Shown in pieces: positions 60,290-64,000 of a stretch of DNA of 64,000 nucleotides. How positions within the stretch are numbered: position 1 is the first letter of the stretch; the number at the start of each line of letters is the position of its first letter. Origin of the DNA: Bostrychus sinensis (taxonomy: Eukaryota > Chordata > Actinopteri > Gobiiformes > Eleotridae); NCBI GenBank assembly GCA_020698575.1, contig CM036252.1:26985206-27049205 (forward strand), read 5' to 3'. The notes below the pieces were generated by a model, which was not told the origin of the DNA, did not search any database, and worked only from the letters and a program-made list of their open reading frames with translations. The position numbers were made by a program, and so were the translations under genes.

Positions 60290-60400
60290 ACTCTAACACA
60301 CTAAGTTGCTTTACAATTTGGTGCATTATTCATTAACTCCTCAGTCACACTCAGTGGTGGTGAGCCACTTCTGTAGCCACAGCTGCCCCGGGGCAATTGT
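60290..60400 (-). repeat. SINE family 2, 3' fragment, inverted
   Basis: In reverse complement: CCCCGGGGCAGCTGTGGCTA, CAGAAGTGGCTCACCACCAC, TGAGTGTGACTGAGGAGTTA, then AATTGTAAAGCAACTTAGTG, matching 8015-8105. Confidence 0.75.
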
Positions 60401-60552
60401 AATACAAGACAATAGAGTGTGACAGGATGTTGACAGTGTTGGGGGATGGGTAAGGTGTGTACATACATTAATGGATGGGATCATAAGATAAGACAGGACA
60501 ACAAAACAGAATGGATGAATAAATATAAACAGATGGATAAAGTTTAGGTATC

Positions 60553-60625
60553 AGAGTGTGTTTGGGTGTAGGTATATGTGTGTAAGTGTGTGTACGTGTG
60601 TGTACGTGTGTGTATGTTTGTCAAA
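60553..60625. repeat. Imperfect (TG)n tract
   Basis: TGTGTGTAAGTGTGTGTACG-like runs interrupted by A and C. Confidence 0.8.
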
Positions 60626-60834
60626 GTGAGTGTGGGAAAGAAAGTAGAGAGATGCGTCTTGCCAAGGACAAACCGACAATATGCAGTGCCAGTACACAAA
60701 ATTACCAAAACAGTGACCAAAACGGTTCCTATTTACTTACACTACCAATGGCATTGTTTGTTTTACTCACCAAAAAATAGCTGCTGACAAAATGGTGATG
60801 TTGATTCTAAATGTGAACGTTACAACTGTAAAAT

Positions 60835-61555
60835 TTTGTATGGGTGCTAATGTTACAAATTACTGTTACATATTTACAATCACTTGTGTTGCAGTCTATA
60901 TGCTACACATATTCATTTGTATTCATTTGGTCTTAACTCAAAATACCAAACTCAAAATAACAAGGACCAGACGTTGTATCAAACAAGATTAGAGTGGTTG
61001 ACAGGCCAGGATAGCTGTATTTTTTTCATGTAAGAAGGGCATTAAAATGTAAACAGCTGATGTTTTAAATGTTACAAATGTTACAAATGCTGTGGTTTCA
61101 GGTGTGAATGCCATGACTCTTGTCAGCTGTTGGTGTTACAACACTGTCCCAGTGCACTCTGTGTACCTTTCCTTTGGCCTGTTCCTGTCCTTTTGTCTGA
61201 TCCGGTCCACATCAACTTTTCCCCTTGTTCCCATGGCAGCTCACCTTCTGCCCTCTATATTTTTGAGTCTGTGTCTCTACCACACTGGCAGCTCTGGCAT
61301 TACCTACCTTTTGGGGCTGGCAGCCTTTTCAAATGGAGATATTCCTTCCATTGTCTTGTTTGAAAAGTTTTTCTCACATCTGTATTCCAATGTTATGTTA
61401 ATATTACAATCAATTATGTTACAGCTGTGTTACATTTATCAGTGTTACAGTAAGCACAACATTTGAAACAATATTATAATATTAATATTACAATGTTTAT
61501 GTTGTGATTTCTTGTTACAATTGTTTGTGTAATAGCAGTCAATGTAACTTATCTG
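60835..61555. repeat. Second GTTACAAATGTT-type island, interrupted
   Basis: GTTACAAATT, AAATGTTACAAATGTTACAA (61068-61088) and TATGTTACAGCTGTGTTACA (61410-61430) recur, split by an unrelated 240-bp stretch at about 61140-61375. Confidence 0.5.
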
Positions 61556-63214
61556 TTGATCCAATGGTTACTGTCAATATTAACAAGTAGATAATTTACA
61601 AAAATCCTACATCAACATATTAAACTGTCAAGTCATGATGCATCCATATCTGCTCATTATTTTCACATACTGGGAAAAAAATAATTTAAGTTTAAATTGT
61701 TAATGAGTTTTCTTTTTGCCACAGCATGAACGAGTCTGAGAGTGGCTCCTGTGCTCGTGTCCCTCTGGGCCTGAACTGACAGTCAGGTCACTGTCTCACA
61801 ATATGTCTCTATTTAAAGGACATCAGTTAGTTTAACCCAGGCGAGCAGTGACAGCTGGACATCCTCAGGACACACACACCCCACCCACACAACAACACAA
61901 CTGCAGTGGAAATGCACAGAACACACACAGTCCTGAGAGGATGGAAGGATGACTCATCCATTTAAAAAAATTATTCTTTATTATTTATTTTTAGCGGTAA
62001 ACCTCCCTCAATTGTTACTCATGAGAGAATGCCTAAAATACTCACTTTTAAACCGACTGTTTACCAATAAACATAATTAGTTGCAAAATACTCCTCTAGC
62101 TGTTTATATTATGACTTATTTTTCCAGCATTTTGTTGCCCCTGTCCCAGCTGTTTGAGATGTGTTGCTCCAATCAAATTCTAATATTTATGAAAAGATAA
62201 AAAATGTAGTTTCAACACCTGATATATTGAGTTGATGTTCTATTGTGAATAAAATGATCATGAGTAGTAGAATTGTGCATGCCTATTTACACTATCCATG
62301 TTACAATGTTAACAATCCAGGTACATCAAGGCAACTGTGAAGGTATTGGCCATAAGTTAGAAAAAAAGTTTTGCTGCAAATGCTATATTCAGAACAGAGA
62401 TAAGCTCTGGTGTAAGTTTTGTTTCGATGTTACATGTCTGTCACACTTTCCTGACCTCTGTTATATCTGTCTAGAGTGTCTCGTGTGAAGCAGTAATTGG
62501 AGGCTTGCAATGTCAGACAGAAATGCCTAAAGATCAAAAATGTTTCAACACTATTCATCCGTGGACAAGTTGAAGAAAACCAAGACAGTTACCAGTTTAA
62601 TAGCAAGGGCAAAGCCAGGCTGTGACAGTATCATGCAGCAGTAACGGGACCTACCAACAAGTGGCAGTCTTGTCCATCTCTTAAGTATTGTCCCTGGTCA
62701 AGTGAAATAGTAGCTGGAGGACAAGACACTGGAGTCTTTCTGGGCAGATACAGAAAGGAGACTTCTGGGGGACAGAGACAGTACAATCCATTTTCTGTAG
62801 TGTCAGTGATAACCGTCCACTGTCAAAGAGCTCTGGCACAGTCTTTCTCCAGAAGTATTTCCTCTAAGTAATCAGTCAAGATTTAGGAAGACAGTGGTTC
62901 CATTGTACAGAGTAGATAAAAGCTTGTACTTCCTGGAACTATAGGAAGCTTTGGGATGACACATGAACATAGGATTGTACTATGTCATTTAACACCAAAT
63001 TTGCATAAAATTCTACATTGCAACTCCTTAAGTGTCTATCATTCAGTTCAATCAGTCATTCACTTCAGTCACTAACTGTCTGTTCCCAGTACTTTATTGG
63101 CAAACTAGAGAATAAAACCAGAAGTACCAACAAGCAGTAAAAGAAATGTAGCTGAAACTACACAGGTACTTAAAAGATGCTCAATCTTCCTCAATAATGC
63201 ACTTTCTAGTTGCA

Positions 63215-63330
63215 AGTTAAAGATGCCTCTCTGGGCATTGTCCATGGTGTAACCCATGATGGCCTGCATCCTCCGTCAGGCCCAAAGTATCTGAGAAAGT
63301 CTCCAGCCACCAATAACCCTGATAACTCAA
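63215..63330 (+). repeat. SINE family 3 fragment, decayed
   Basis: GGGCATTGTCCATGGTGTAA, CATCCTCCGTCAGGCCCAAA, GTATCTGAGAAAGTCTCCAG follow the order of the family 3 3' region. Confidence 0.45.
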
Positions 63331-64000
63331 AAACAAATCAGATTTTGAAACCTCGCCTTGTCCCAAATGAAGTTTGTTACTGTATGACTCAGTTGTTTCT
63401 TCATCAAATGGACTGAAATTAACTGGGGTTGTTCAATAACATATTCTTTGTCATTAAAACAAATTTGAAGCAATTTGATTAAATAATTAATGTTTTATGG
63501 AAAACAGTAACAAAAAAGTCCTCTGGGGTCAATTCTGACTCCATAGCACAACGTTCTGCAATAGATGGACATAGACCTTAATAATCAAAAGAAAATGTGC
63601 AGTTGTTGTCTGTTACTCTCAGACACTATAAATACCAGAAAAAAAAAATCATAAATATGTAGATAAAATACCTATAGAAGTAAAATATCTAAAAAAACTA
63701 CCTAGTTTTTTTTTTCTATTTTAACAAAAATGACCTTCATAATACATATTTTGTGCCAGTAAATCCACCGCTCATTATGTTCTTCACTGCACTGAACAGT
63801 GTTGTAGCCGCTAGTCTATTAGTGAGAGGAGAGTTTGTCCTACAGATACACAAGACTCTGTTTTATGGTGTTGTCATGTTTGAACTGTGTGTTTTTAGTT
63901 TTTCTGAAATCCAGTTACAGCTTGTCTTTGTTTTTTTATTTCCGCGTTAGTCTTGGTTCTGTATTTGGCAAAGCCTAAATTGGGTAACCACAGCCTTTCA

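Larger units (their letters stand above)
56150..64000. other. Intron (incomplete) upstream of sorcs2 exon a
   Basis: At least 7.8 kb of intron. It holds two islands of a degenerate GTTACAAATGTT-like motif (57535-58140, 60835-61555), a non-repetitive GC-balanced patch (59690-59930), a (TG)n-like stretch, an inverted SINE fragment and a decayed SINE at 63215. No exon with VPS10 similarity is visible. Confidence 0.75.

Noticed and set aside
1..64000. CRISPR arrays, bacterial operons or integrated viral genes
   Set aside because: No direct-repeat/spacer arrays, no compact gene arrangement and no viral proteins seen beyond retrotransposon relics.

Overview
This window is intronic and exonic DNA of a large vertebrate gene in a repeat-rich, AT-rich genome. 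Multi-kilobase introns, GT-AG splice sites, tRNA-headed SINEs, an L1-type LINE, a DIRS-type retrotransposon remnant, Tc1 and hAT DNA transposons and TTAA-flanked MITEs together point to a teleost fish. There is no bacterial or viral gene content, and almost every short open frame in the window is noise.

The only gene recognised is a SORCS2-like VPS10-domain sorting receptor on the minus strand. Eleven internal exons lie at 56149-55985, 51900-51827, 40345-40281, 34244-34126, 29865-29775, 18047-17868, 14958-14812, 9185-9083, 7271-7195, 7116-7025 and 1989-1882, in gene order. Splice phases match across every junction (0, 2, 1, 0, 0, 0, 0, 1, 0, 2, then 2 at the last donor), so no exon appears to be missing between the first and last seen. 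Together they encode about 406 residues of the ten-bladed propeller, with repeated Asp-box motifs. The start codon, signal peptide, C-terminal propeller end, 10CC, PKD, transmembrane and cytoplasmic parts lie outside the window. One exon (29865-29775) carries a one-base insertion that breaks the frame: a sequence error, an allele or a real lesion.

The introns are layered with mobile DNA. Region 1-7 kb holds a MITE end, SINEs, a hAT MITE with a SINE nested inside it (both target duplications visible) and a second hAT remnant. Region 7-16 kb has SINEs, a decayed DIRS element, a Tc1 deletion derivative with both inverted ends, and two related minisatellites. Region 16-33 kb has TTAA MITEs, one of them split by an L1-like LINE. 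Region 34-50 kb has an (ATC)n tract beside an exon, a hAT inserted in a MITE, and a three-level nest (hAT inside a TTAA element inside another TTAA MITE) at 47.3-49.3 kb. Region 50-64 kb has a G-rich 18-bp minisatellite, AT-rich degenerate repeats and two islands of a degenerate GTTACAAATGTT-like motif.

Family assignments come from recognising protein and repeat signatures by eye; no database was searched.
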